Origin: Chromera velia
Lineage: Eukaryota; Sar; Chromeraceae
DNA: 17,599 nucleotides
Direction of reading: 5' to 3'
NCBI GenBank assembly: GCA_018398765.1
Contig: JAHBMJ010002306.1
Coordinates: 1 to 17,599 of the forward strand
Shown: one piece after another, positions 8,203-17,597 of the stretch
Position numbering within the stretch: position 1 is the first letter of the stretch
Layout of the letters: the number at the start of each line of letters is the position of its first letter
The notes under the pieces: model-generated
Told to the model about the DNA's origin: nothing
Databases searched by the model: none
Seen by the model: only the letters and a program-made list of their open reading frames with translations
Made by a program: the position numbers and the translations under genes

Positions 8203-10184
8203 CATGAAAGTTCGGTAGAACACATCAACAGCGAGAGTGATGGGGAGGACTTCTGCCTTTGCTTGAAGGTGGGCGCTAGGGTGGGCGCGAACGTTGACGG
8301 TCTGGTCGATGGGAAGACCGCCCTCATGCAGGCCATCTGCGCGACCAATATGGACGTTATGAAGATGGTCGCTGAGGAGGGGACGGATCTGAAGGTCAAA
8401 GCCGGTGAGGCACAGCCTGAACCGGAGTCAAACAGAGATCAACCCACGACTGACTTTGACCAGTGGCTTGTTAGGGACCGCCTGAACGTCCTGCAGATCG
8501 CCAGCCGATCAACGGAATTATATGATCTGATGCCTGCAAATCTAAATGATCATTTAGAGAGGCTCTTCAACTTCTCCTACTAACCGGAAGATGCGGACCC
8601 CGCTGTCCGCTCAGAGGTGCGGGGAGTGTTGAAGTCTCTTGTGAATAAGGTCTCCGACCTTGACGCGTTCATGGCGGTTCATGGAGAAGGAAAACCTGCT
8701 TCACAGCTTCGCATACCTTCGCCTTCCATGGCTTCCTGGACCTCATTGAGGACGTCGTCTCGTGGGGAGTCGACATCGACGCCCTAGATCCCGTTAAGGG
8801 GTGGTCAGCTCTGCACTTGATGGCAGCAGCTGGACGTACAGAGTCGGTCAAATTCCTGATCAGCAAGGGCGTAGATGCGCGAAAGACCACCCGCGGTTCG
8901 GCGAATCCGATTACGGCTAACAAAACGGTGCTGATCCTCGTAATGAGCGGGATTGGTAGAGCGCAGATGACTTGCAAGAACGCGGAGTTTTGCTCCCGTT
9001 TGAAAGAGATTATGGACATTCTGGTTGAACAAGGTTTGGGCATGAATACGTGCGGGAAGAGGGGGCAGAACGCTCTCTGTCATGCAGTAGCTTTCTGTCC
9101 GCTTGAACTTGTAAAACACCTGATTGAGAAGAGGGCGAACATTGAAGAGGATATGGAGAGAAGGGATAGTGCCGACCGTACACTGCTCATGGTGGCGTGT
9201 CAGGGTGGTCAGTGGAAGACAACCTAGTACTTGATTGATGGGAGTGCGATTGTGGATACGCAGAACGGACGAACGCTGCAGATTACATGTGAAATTGTAA
9301 GCAAGAGACTTGATAAGAAAATATTGCAGGGGGCAAGACTATTGTTTGTATACTCTATAGAGGGTGGGGGGAGTAGGCGGGTGATGGCGTATTACATAGA
9401 TAATGAGATCACCACTGCTGCCTCCTCGTATAGACTAGAGGAAGTTGACTCTCCCCTTCGTTCTTTGATTGAAGAGACTTTGATCAAGATTGTTGAGAAT
9501 ACAGATACTCCTTTGGATAAGATTGAGATAGATTCAGAGGGCAAGGTAGAGAGAGAGACAATTCTGCACTTTGCAGTATGGCATGGGTTTATAAACCTTG
9601 CTGCTATCGCTCTCCGCCATGGAGCTGATATTGAAGAAGAGAACAGCTTTGACTGGACCCCCCTGGCACTTGCCGTTGCAAGCGGTTGGGCAGATTTTAT
9701 CGAGTTTCTTCTCAACAAGGGGGCTGAGGTGGGGGAAGATGACTTGTATGTTGTGTTGGATGATACAGGGCCGAGTGTGAATCTGTCTGAACGTCGGGGT
9801 GAGAGTTTTATTAGTTGTATGGTCTGGCTGACCGAGGTTATGCTCGATCACGGAGCAGATGTGAATGATCTATCTGATAGCGAGAGAGTGTCCTTTTTGC
9901 ATTTGACAGTTGATTGGGGCTCTGTCGATCTCGTCAGTGTTAAGAGAGGGGCCGATGTTAGAGCTCGGATCGCCCCCGAGTGGGAGCACGGGGAACTTCA
10001 AGAGACCCTGCGCCAGTGGGCTATTCGGAGGATGACAGAGATCGCTAACGTAGAAGAGGGCAAACCCTTGCCAAATAGGGACCCCAGGGACCCTGCAGAG
10101 CTCAGTGAAGCACTGAGGAAGACCAGAGATTTCTTTAAAGCCAGGGAGGATCAGCCTCAGCAACCTGGCAGTGAGGGGTGGTGA
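8203..10184 (+). pseudogene. Ankyrin-repeat protein body, disrupted
   Basis: After an acceptor at 8201-8202 the reading begins HESSVEHINSESDGEDF and enters ankyrin repeats: DGKTALMQAICATNMD, GWSALHLMAAAGRTESVKFL, QNALCHAVAFCPLELVKHLI, TLLMVACQGG, ILHFAVWHGF with RHGADIEE, DWTPLALAVASGWADFIEFL, and LDHGADVND with FLHLTVDWG. Ankyrin repeats mediate protein-protein contacts. Damage: TAA at 8581 and TAG at 9225, both where Gln would fit; and two frameshifts between about 8680 and 8730, taking frame 1 through frame 2 to frame 3. From 8740 the reading is open apart from the TAG at 9225. It ends in a charged helix (PAELSEALRKTRDFF) and TGA. No GT..AG intron removes the lesions. It could be a recent pseudogene or partly sequencing error; the 317-codon 3' part is long and clean. 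Confidence 0.8.
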
Positions 10185-10425
10185 GGGGCCACGTGGGACG
10201 GGAAGAGAGGATAGAGGACGGGGATGGATTCTCATCACGCCCGGGGGTAGAGGCAGGGGCAGAGCTGGAGGGAGGGTGGGGGCGGGGGGGAACCCACCGA
10301 TAGGAGGAGCAGTAGCACCGATGGGGGGGGCGGTTGCGGGGGGTGGGGAACGGGGCGGGTCTAGAGGACGGAGAGCTGGAGGTCGAGGCCATGGAGGCAG
10401 AGGTGGTGGTAGAGGCAGGGGCTAG
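10171..10425 (+). pseudogene. Arg/Gly-rich (RGG) tail in a shifted frame
   Basis: About 84 codons in frame 1 overlap the end of the ankyrin reading (frame 3) and run to TAG at 10423. They are Gly/Arg-rich with many RGG/RGR motifs (GGRGRGRAGGR, GGRGHGGRGGGRGRG). Arg codons are mixed (CGT, CGA, CGG, AGA, AGG), which argues for real coding rather than a simple repeat. The likeliest reading is the original C-terminus of the ankyrin protein, cut off by a frameshift near 10170. RGG tails usually bind RNA or are methylated. G-rich DNA could mimic this by chance. Confidence 0.45.
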
Positions 10426-10708
10426 AGCAGAGAAAATTGAAACCAAACATATACCTGACATCTTATGATCTTACATTGATCACTTTCTATCTAGTTAGCC
10501 ATCTAGCTTCCGATACACATCACCTTACCAAAACTATTCATCCATGCAACTTCTAAAATTTTAGTTACGGTATAAATGATAGTAAATTTTTATTAGTAAT
10601 ATTCATAGTTATACAGGAATTGATTGATTGATCGATTGATTCCGCTCTAAGCTTTCCTACAAATTATAGGGATTACATTGTGTTCGAGGCCGAAGCCCTA
10701 GACCTGTG
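10426..10708. other. AT-rich spacer, no gene seen
   Basis: It holds a short GATT tetranucleotide run at about 10619-10641 and otherwise unremarkable AT-rich sequence, up to the left LTR. Confidence 0.7.
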
Positions 10709-11015
10709 TGCTAAGAAAGACGCGTAGTAGGACCGGCACCGGCCAACCGGCTCCGCGGCGTGGTGTCCTTCAATTGAGCCAAGACCGAGCGTGTGGACAT
10801 CTTGCAAATTTATGCATACAAAATTAAATACATGTATGCAAATGCATGCATTACAGTAATTAAATTCAGATTAAGAAGTCAGATAAAACAAGAGGATGCT
10901 GCTCGTATGAAGTTGAGAAAGAGACTCTGTTGACACAACCTCTAGAAATAGGAGCAACGTAAGAGTGCTGTGTGCCTGTAGCCCGAGGGCCGTTAGATCA
11001 TATATAAATCTTTCT
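10709..11015 (+). repeat. 5' LTR of the copia element
   Basis: It matches 16706-17009 over its whole length. It starts TGCTAAGAAAGAC and ends near AAATCTTTCT. It includes a TATATAAA motif about 15 bases from the end. A palindrome-rich stretch (TGCATAC...GTATGCA) at about 10813-10852 is kept in both copies. Exact ends are uncertain by a few bases, as no CA terminus is visible. Confidence 0.92.
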
Positions 11016-11032
11016 GGTAACGATCCAGCAAG
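11015..11032 (+). promoter_or_regulatory. Primer-binding site of the retrotransposon
   Basis: TGGTAACGATCCAGCAAG begins with TGG, the complement of a tRNA CCA end, directly at the LTR edge. The cognate tRNA was not determined. It resembles copia initiator-tRNA sites (TGGTA...) only in the first bases. Confidence 0.6.
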
Positions 11033-11035
11033 AGA

Positions 11036-12183
11036 ATGTCTTACTCCGGTGGTTCGCCTTTCCCTGTATTGGAAGCGAATGACACCTTTCAGCCCTGGTA
11101 GGATTCTTACGAGAACAGGACTGAAGGAGATCAAAAACTGTTTGGCGCCTCAGAAGAGCAAATTGCTTAGTGGCAAGCCAACAGAATTTATGCAGCAACT
11201 CGTAACCATCACATCGTAGGCAATTTCATTCAATTGTTGTTTGACTAAAAGAAAAACCCTCTCGACACCACCTTTCGTTCCGGTGGGAAGATTGAGTGGG
11301 TCAAGTATAGAGACACATTGAGGGACAAGGTGAAGCAACTTCTGGATGAGACCTCGAGAACAAAGAAGAAACAGAACGCTCGACAGTGGCAGACCCTTAC
11401 CGATAACGGATACGGATATAAATCCTTCTAACTGATGGTGGACTCTTTTTTCTGGTTAAGGAAATGAAGAATTGTGGCACAGAGAGCGATGTCCTTGTAT
11501 CATTGAGAGGAGAGGCCATGTTTGCCTGCTTTCCCCGGTACAACCAGAAGAAGATAGAGAATGATTGGAATGAGGAGGATCTGTCGGATTATGATAAGAT
11601 TATGGTGGAGGCCAAAAGGCCTGCTGCCAAATCCCATACCAACGCCATCGATGAGCCTCCTGGTGGCCCCCCTGTCTGGGTCAAAGCACAAGGCTCTACG
11701 CCAAACCCCCCCAAACAGAAATCTCCCATTGCGAAGGAGGAGCTTGCATTTGTTGGAGGTGCAGGGTTTCCCCCGAGGGGGAAAGGCCACAGGGGAGGTA
11801 GAGACAGGAGCAACGCAGGGTCAGGAAGAAGAGGTTATCAAGGGAGTCGGCAGGGGAGAGCAGAGGGACAGAATGGATCCCATGAACAGAAAGACTGCTC
11901 CAGATGCGGTCAGAAGGGGGAGCACGATGCTGGGTGGCTAGTGCACAACGAATGCCCCGGGATGTCGGCTCATTGCGACATCTGTCAGAGGATGGGGCAC
12001 TTCACTCAATGCTGCCGTAACAAGAAGACGAAGGCACAGCAACAGTTCCCTTCATCTTCCTCATCTAACCCTCGAGGCAGGGGGTGTCCACAGGCGTACA
12101 GAGGACGTGGAGGGATGCAGGCAGCGCGCGGAGGTGGCCCCGGTCAATATGATGGAAAAGCGGCATACGCTGCTGATGAGTAG
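11036..12183 (+). pseudogene. gag: gag (nucleocapsid-like) of the copia element, disrupted
   Basis: An ATG at 11036, four bases after the primer-binding site, starts MSYSGGSPFPVLEANDTFQP. The reading continues through EWVKYRDTLRDKVKQLLDE in frame 2, broken by TAG 11099, TAG 11168 and TAA 11246. A frameshift at about 11420-11430 moves to frame 1 (LTDGGLFFLVKEMKNCG). The 3' part is open for 239 codons and Gly/Arg-rich. It has a canonical CCHC zinc knuckle (CX2CX4HX4C, CDICQRMGHFTQCC, 11974-12015) just after a second Cys/His cluster (CSRCGQKGEH). The total is about 380 codons. Gag packages the RNA in the particle. Confidence 0.85.
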
Positions 12184-12765
12184 AAAAATCAAGGACAATC
12201 ACTTAACTATAATGAGGTCAGCAGATTTGGGGGGCAGAATGCACTGACTGGGAAAGCATCTCAGAAGGCAGGCCACCTTTCTGAGTATTTTCGACAGCAT
12301 ATATGTATGACTGTTCTTCTTTTCTCATCTCTTTTCTCTCTCCTTTTGCGACATTCTCAGGATGCGGAGGGAGGGATCATTAAACAACAACAGGGCACCA
12401 TGTTTCAGTTCTACGACGGGGCACCGAAGCCCTGGTTTATGATGGAGACGCACAAGGCGTACGTGGTTCCAGAGCACGAAATCGAGAGGAAGCCACCCGA
12501 TCCCCCAAAACAAGTTCAGTCAATGGTCAGTCAAGTCGATCTGCCAGGCCGCCTATCTGTACGGATGCACATAGACTCGTGTACGACTGCACTTCTCGGC
12601 TGGGAGAAAGAGCTTGGGGGGATGGTAGTCTGAAGTGAGCCGTGTGAGGGTTCATTCGGGGTGGCTTTATAAAAATCCCCAAAGAAAATTCAGATCTCTC
12701 GTCTCGCTTGCATTACCCAAAAGAATTGAGTGAGAGGGAAAGGATGGAAGGTTCTGCTCCTGTAG
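12184..12765 (+). pseudogene. pol: Protease region of copia pol, disrupted
   Basis: In frame with gag after a single TAG (12181). Near 12570, VRMHIDSCTTALLG occupies the place of the aspartic protease DS/TG motif, with Cys where Gly is usual, so activity is doubtful. The reading then meets TGA 12631, TAA 12670, TGA 12727 and TAG 12763 without a frameshift. Aspartic protease would process the Gag-Pol polyprotein. Confidence 0.6.
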
Positions 12766-13893
12766 GTGTATTTGACCAAAGACCCAGTCCCCTATCTGAT
12801 GCGGGACAATCATGAAGAGGGGGAAACCCTCCTCTGTCGTGAGGGAAAGGACTCCTACGTGATCGTGCGAGATGCGAGGGGTTTTCTCATTGAAGTGGTA
12901 GTTGAGAATCCTAAGGGAGACGCCACCTCCAACCTTCCATTCACAACCATATTCATTCCCATAGCAGACAAAGTCAAAGAAGCAATGCAGAAGACTGGGG
13001 GGACATGGGCAATCAGAGAGAGAACAATCAGTTTTGAGGAATTGAGGGCACACCACAGACGATTTGGACACGTCGGTCGAGATAAACTAGAGCCCACACT
13101 GGCAAGCAGGGGGATATACGCAAGGACTGAAGATTGGAAAAGGCTTGAGACAGAGTGCCGGCTGTGTCCCCTCAAAAACGCAACCATTCTCACTCTAGCA
13201 CTTGTTCCCACCTGACATGAGGATACGGGTGGGCCCTTCCAAATCATGCAACTCGATCACTGGTTTCCAAATGATGATGAGGTCAACGGGCCTCACGCAT
13301 GCTGCCTGAGTGTACTAGATGAGTACAGCGGCCTCGATCTCGACTATCCCCTCAAATCCCGTAACCACTCCATTGATGGAGTGCGTGACCACATTGAGTT
13401 TGCGGAATCGTTTGGGGATGTTCAATTCCAGAAGGAAGGTCCGAAAGCCATAGCAGGCAGAATCTGATGTGACAAGGCACCCAAATTTCGAGGAGGACCA
13501 CTAGGAGATTTCGTTGAACGCAGAGGTATGACGTTCCTCGATAACCCTGCAGGAGAAAAGGGGCCACTCGGGTTTGTGCAAGGAAAGAACCACCACAGAA
13601 GAACCGAGCTAGCAGCCCTCAGAGCCGAATGGAAACGTCGGTTCGGTTTATGCCCCAAATCCCTCTGGGGCCATCAAGCCAGGGGGGTGGCACTGACACG
13701 TGCAAAGCTCTACAGCAAAGTCTTCAGGATGAGTCAGTGGGAGAAGGCATTTAGCGTCCCTCCTCCCTTCCGATTCCTCATTGGAGATATCGGTGTGTTG
13801 AGAACAGCAGAGAGCGGTATTGAACTAGTAGGGAGTGAGGTGGTGTGGCTGTATAAGAAGAATAAAAGCACCGCCGTCGTAACCCGAAAATAA
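12766..13893 (+). pseudogene. pol: Integrase of copia pol (HHCC plus DDE core), disrupted
   Basis: Frame 1 throughout. The GAG-pre-integrase/HHCC zinc domain is seen in HHRRFGHVG with downstream CRLC (about 13050-13170). The catalytic core begins PFQIMQLDHW, with the first Asp at 13255, then LDEYSG. The second Asp is in CDKAPKF at 13471. TGA 13213 and TGA 13465 interrupt the frame, and TAA 13891 ends it. In the region expected to hold the third acidic residue (GFVQGKNHHRRTEL) the usual NGxxE pattern is not evident. The enzyme would insert cDNA into the host genome; this copy cannot. Confidence 0.85.
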
Positions 13894-14011
13894 CTAAACA
13901 GAGATGTACGTTTGGGACATCCTTAAAACCCACCCCCAATGCGTCAAACCAGTGAAGGCTTAGCGCGGGGTCGTGTCCTGTTGGGGGGGTCCTGATTGAG
14001 CTCTAGACAGC

Positions 14012-15590
14012 GTGGAAATGCCACCATGCTCCCTACCCATTCTAGATGATGCATCTGATGCCCCTCCCTCCCACCCTTTGCACAGGGCTGCTGCCAGTCC
14101 TGCCGGAGGTAACAATGGATATGAGGGAGTGCAGACAATTGGGGGGATGGATTTCCCTAAACAGCACGGCACAGACGTTCCTGCCGATGCTCACGACCAA
14201 TTCACTGGCATCCTCATTCGAGGACCTAACAACAAACTCACTCCTCTTGTCATCACCGGAAAGTCTTGCAAGAGCACCCATATGACTTCCAAAATCTAGC
14301 AGCAGCCAGATGGTAAGTAGAAGTTTGCAGGCCTGTCTCACACAACTGTCTGCAAGACGGACATCCTCCGGTACTTCGAGTTTGCTGGAAGATATTTGCC
14401 TCCTGCCATTGAGGAAGAAATCTCATCCCCTTCCTCTGCACAGATGGGAGGGTGTGAGCAAGAGGCACCAGCACAGAGGGAGGAAGAGGCCGAATCCGAA
14501 GATCAAGCAGAGGGGGGTGAAGTTTAAGCTGCGGGGGGTGAAGACAACAGCGATGACAACGATTCTCTTTTCGGAGAGAATCATCTTGCACCTGATGCTC
14601 TGACTGGTGGGCAGTTGGGTGAAGAGAGAAGGAACAGGGAGGCAGAGCAGGAAGAGATGAGAGATAATGGAGAGAAATCTAGTGGGGGACCCCCCAAGTT
14701 TGACCTGGATGAGCGACCTCCCGCTCAGAACGTCTTCTTCCTTGCCCCTACCCATGACTGCTTCTACCTGGGCCCCGACCCTGAGCACCCGCTCATGGTC
14801 CCCGATGACTTCAAGCAGGAGTCCACCCAGACTCCTGCACTCCCAGAGGAGGTCGCAAGGGGGGACTTCGATATCGTGTGCCGAGATGAGTGGTTGAAGA
14901 ACATTGTAGGTAAAGGGGTTCTGGGCAGGGTAGTCGATAGGAAGGAAGTTAACTCTGTTATGCAAATGGGCTGGAGGCTGACATGGAAAGAAAAGGAAGC
15001 CCAGCAGGCAGAGAAAGAGAAGGAAGAGAACAGACAGGAAGAAGAGAAGGCAGCATAATCAAGACAGACCATGGGCAAGGGAGACAGGCTGCAATGCGAC
15101 AGAGAGGGGGAACAGCCCCAGAAGTACAAGGGCAGGAAAGGAAGGATGAAAAGAACTGGGGATGAGAACGAAGGAAGGCAGAGGCAGGGAATCAACAGAA
15201 AGCTGAAAGCGAGGTGCTTTGGTAAGGGTTTCATGGACAAGAGGGCGGTCGATACTTATGTTGGCACACCTTCTGTCTGGGCTATTCTGATCTTTGCTAT
15301 CTTCTTTTTGACTTTCTCTCTGAATCTGTTCACCGGAGACATCTCTAGTGCATTCTTTACAGCCCCCTAACAAAAACGAGAAACGCGCAGCCGTCATTAT
15401 CCCTGATTGGCTGCCTGAAATCCCAGACACAAACCCCTATGACGACATCAATGATGAAGACTACGCAGAGCTACACAGAGCCGCCCTAGCCATCAAGCCG
15501 GAGGAGTTGCGGTTGATTGAGAAGGGCCTCTATGGAATGCCCTGCTCAGGAAACATATTCGATAAGAGCCTTACCAAAGTACAGGGATAG
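14012..15590 (+). pseudogene. pol: Reverse transcriptase of copia pol with acidic linker, disrupted
   Basis: Frame 2 runs from about 14012 with TAG 14297, TAG 14315, TAA 14525 and TAA 15056. The first 900 bases encode a Glu/Gln-rich acidic linker between integrase and RT. RT landmarks: DEWLKNIVGKGVL near 14887; KLKARCFGKGFMDKRAVDTY at about 15200-15260; and catalytic GDISSAFFTAP with Asp at 15338. A one-base shift at about 15367 moves to frame 3 (NKNEKRAAVIIPDW, LIEKGLYGMP), which reaches TAG 15588. 13894-14011 is the junction where frame 1 is lost. Confidence 0.85.
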
Positions 15591-16649
15591 GCAGGCTACA
15601 AACACGTAGAGACGGGGGTCGCGATCAAGGTAGGAGAATCTGAATAGCTTGCTGATGGTGTTCAGATCAACTGGATTGACGACGTATTTAGGGGAAGAAA
15701 AGGAAAAAAGGGGATGGAGGGAGAGATCGAGTTTCTAAAGATAAAGTTTGATTGGGGGCACCTACGGGAGCTCCCCCCTCAGTCATCAATCAAATATGCA
15801 GGTATGGACTTCATGTTCTCCCATAGTACAGCCGAAATCTCCCAAGACTCCTACTGCAGAGGGGTAAACACGGATGCCATATGGAGGGTTTTGGGGGAGA
15901 AAAGAAAGGGGGGAGAAGTCAGAGCAACCGAGCTTGAACCTGCAATGAAGAAAGAGAAGGAAGGAAGGTTGGAACTCCTGATGAGAAGCATCAACGGAGT
16001 CCTTCACTGGATGGTGAGGACGCGACCGAACAGACGGGTGTGGGCTGATGTGTTGAGCTGTCACTCCACACGGCCTTGCAGACGGATTGTGCGGGCAGGC
16101 ATCAGAGTAATGGAAATGCTCAAAGAAAAGAAAGAGCCCCTCTGTATGAGAGCATTGAACCGTCTGAAGAGAATGATGCTAACGATCATGCCTGACTCCG
16201 CCTATTCCCGCAAGACCTACAGCGGGAGGCTGGGTTGGCTAATTTTCTTCGTAGAGGAAGGATGGACACCCAAGAAGGCGTTAGAGCTGGTGAATCCATG
16301 GGAGAATTGTATAAGCTGGCACACAGAGAAACACAATCATAAGTATGGGAGCAGCACAGCAGCTGAAGCCACCGCATTCGAAAGCGTGGTCAAACATCTC
16401 CCACGCATCAAATCCCTGTCAATACAGATGTGGGGGACCGAACCACTAGTCATTTTCTTTACTGATTGCAACCCCCTGTTTGAACAGTTAAGATCGGGGG
16501 TCGTAGCCGACGGAACATCCCAAGGGATGCTGGACTTCGTGATCCAAAAACTGGGTAGGACCGGGGGGAAAGTGATGTGGTGTAGGCGCCAAGTTCAGAT
16601 GGGTAACGCACTAACAAAACCCTGCTGGCCAGGTAAAGAATTTGTGTGA
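15591..16649 (+). pseudogene. pol: RT C-terminal part and RNase H of copia pol
   Basis: Frame 3. The YVDD-type box is INWIDDVF, with Asp pair at 15678-15683, just after TAG 15645. From 15714 to TGA 16647 it is open for 311 codons, with YAGMDFMFSHSTAEISQD (RT thumb/connection) and the RNase H domain: LGWLIFFVEEG, GSSTAAEATAFESVV, IFFTDCN with Asp at 16464, and MGNALTKP in place of the usual ADxLTK. RNase H removes RNA from the RNA-DNA hybrid. This is the best-preserved part of pol. Confidence 0.87.
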
Positions 16650-16692
16650 AAAGAAGTAAGAGGACAGAAACGAACAAGGAAAAGGATTTGAA

Positions 16693-16705
16693 CAAGATGG
16701 GGGGG
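16693..16705 (+). promoter_or_regulatory. Polypurine tract
   Basis: A purine-rich run ending in GATGGGGGGG lies directly before the TGAGAAAGAC start of the right LTR. This is the usual site of plus-strand priming. One T interrupts the run. Confidence 0.7.
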
Positions 16706-17009
16706 TGAGAAAGACGTGCAGTGGGACCGGCACCGGCCGACTGGCTCCGCGGTGTGGCGTCCTTCCATTGAGCCAAGACCGAGCGTGTGGACATCTTGCA
16801 AATCTATGCATACAGAATTAAATACATGTATGCAAATACATGCATTGCAGTAATTAAATTTAGATTGAAGAGTCAGATAAAACAAGAGACTGCTGCTTGT
16901 ATGAAGTTAAGAAAGAGACTCTGTTGACACAACCTCTAGAAATAGGAGCAACGTAAGAGTGTTGTGTGCCTGTGGCCCGAAGGCCGTTAGATCACATATA
17001 AATCTTTCT
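16706..17009 (+). repeat. 3' LTR of the copia element
   Basis: Direct copy of 10709-11015, starting TGAGAAAGAC straight after the polypurine tract and ending near AATCTTTCT. The differences from the left copy are overwhelmingly C/T and A/G. Confidence 0.92.
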
Positions 17010-17498
17010 TGCCAGTTAATTGTTTAACGTCCGCCTTGCATTTAGAAGAGTGATAATCTCAGTGATTTAATTGGTGTCCTAGAAGAGTTGGCATTGTCGC
17101 CTTTCTATACCAGAAGCTAACCAGAATTCGTCACTGCAAACCTATAGCTGCGAACGCTAGTACGAATTTTAAATAAGAATTAAAGATGTTAATTTTCTAG
17201 TTAATTTTATTCACTTTTTAATCATTCACATTCATTGCGAGACTACATGAAGGCTAATAACATACAAAAAAGCTTATTTCAGGCCAGTGTTTTATGCTAG
17301 ATCTCAGATTTTAGGTGTAACTAGCTCACGTAACTGCGCCTGGTTTTTACATACATCTGAGTCTATATGTCCGACTGTGTACGACTGGAAATCCCACTGG
17401 ATTTTGAAACACTGATTGTTTTATGTATGTATCTTAAATGAAGTTAAATCTGCAGTCCCAGTGTGTACAAAGCAAGCAAATCACCCCTGCCAGTCAGA
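17010..17498. other. AT-rich spacer, no gene seen; probable 3' UTR side of the ARL2-like gene
   Basis: No coding sequence was found on either strand. On the minus strand an AATAAA lies at 17211-17206, about 290 bases past the ARL2-like stop. It could be a polyadenylation signal, but protists often do not use it. Confidence 0.5.
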
Positions 17499-17597
17499 TT
17501 AGTCTTCAACAAATATTCGCTTTGCTACATCAGAGACCATCCAGTCTACCCCTTCAAGCAGGCCGTCTCCTCGGGTTGCAGAGCAGGAAAGCACCTG
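17499..17597 (-). CDS. ARL2: ARL2-like small GTPase, C-terminal end (partial, enters from the right edge)
   Basis: Minus-strand codons read Q, then VLSCSATRGDGLLEGVDW and a final helix ending KRIFVED, with TAA at 17501-17499. The SCSA..G block is the G5 (SAK/SAT) guanine-base contact of ARF/ARL GTPases, followed by the usual terminal GxDWL helix. The ending IF-x-x-D, without a longer tail, matches ARL2 better than ARL1, ARL3 or ARL6. ARL2 acts with tubulin cofactors in microtubule assembly and in release of lipidated cargo. Whether CAG at 17597-17595 is coding or a splice acceptor cannot be settled at the edge. The neighbouring retrotransposon lies downstream of the stop. Confidence 0.8.
   Translation of the reverse strand, partial: QVLSCSATRGDGLLEGVDWMVSDVAKRIFVED

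Larger units (their letters stand above)
10709..17009 (+). mobile_element. Full-length Ty1/copia LTR retrotransposon, inactive
   Basis: Two direct LTRs flank gag, protease, integrase, reverse transcriptase and RNase H, in that order; integrase before RT defines the Ty1/copia superfamily. A primer-binding site abuts the left LTR and a polypurine tract abuts the right one. Reading uses frame 2 (11036-11428), frame 1 (to 13893), frame 2 (about 14012-15367) and frame 3 (to 16649). More than a dozen in-frame stops are scattered through it. No target-site duplication is evident. The LTRs differ at about 25 of roughly 300 positions by eye, so this is an old insertion. Confidence 0.93.

Noticed and set aside
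10842-10849. ATGCAAAT octamer in the LTR as a transcription factor site
   Set aside because: A single 8-base match in AT-rich DNA is expected by chance, and the metazoan POU context does not apply.
8203-16649. Possible ciliate-like code with TAA/TAG as Gln
   Set aside because: TGA also interrupts the retroelement reading at several places, frameshifts accompany the stops, and the ARL2-like gene ends with TAA at the expected residue.
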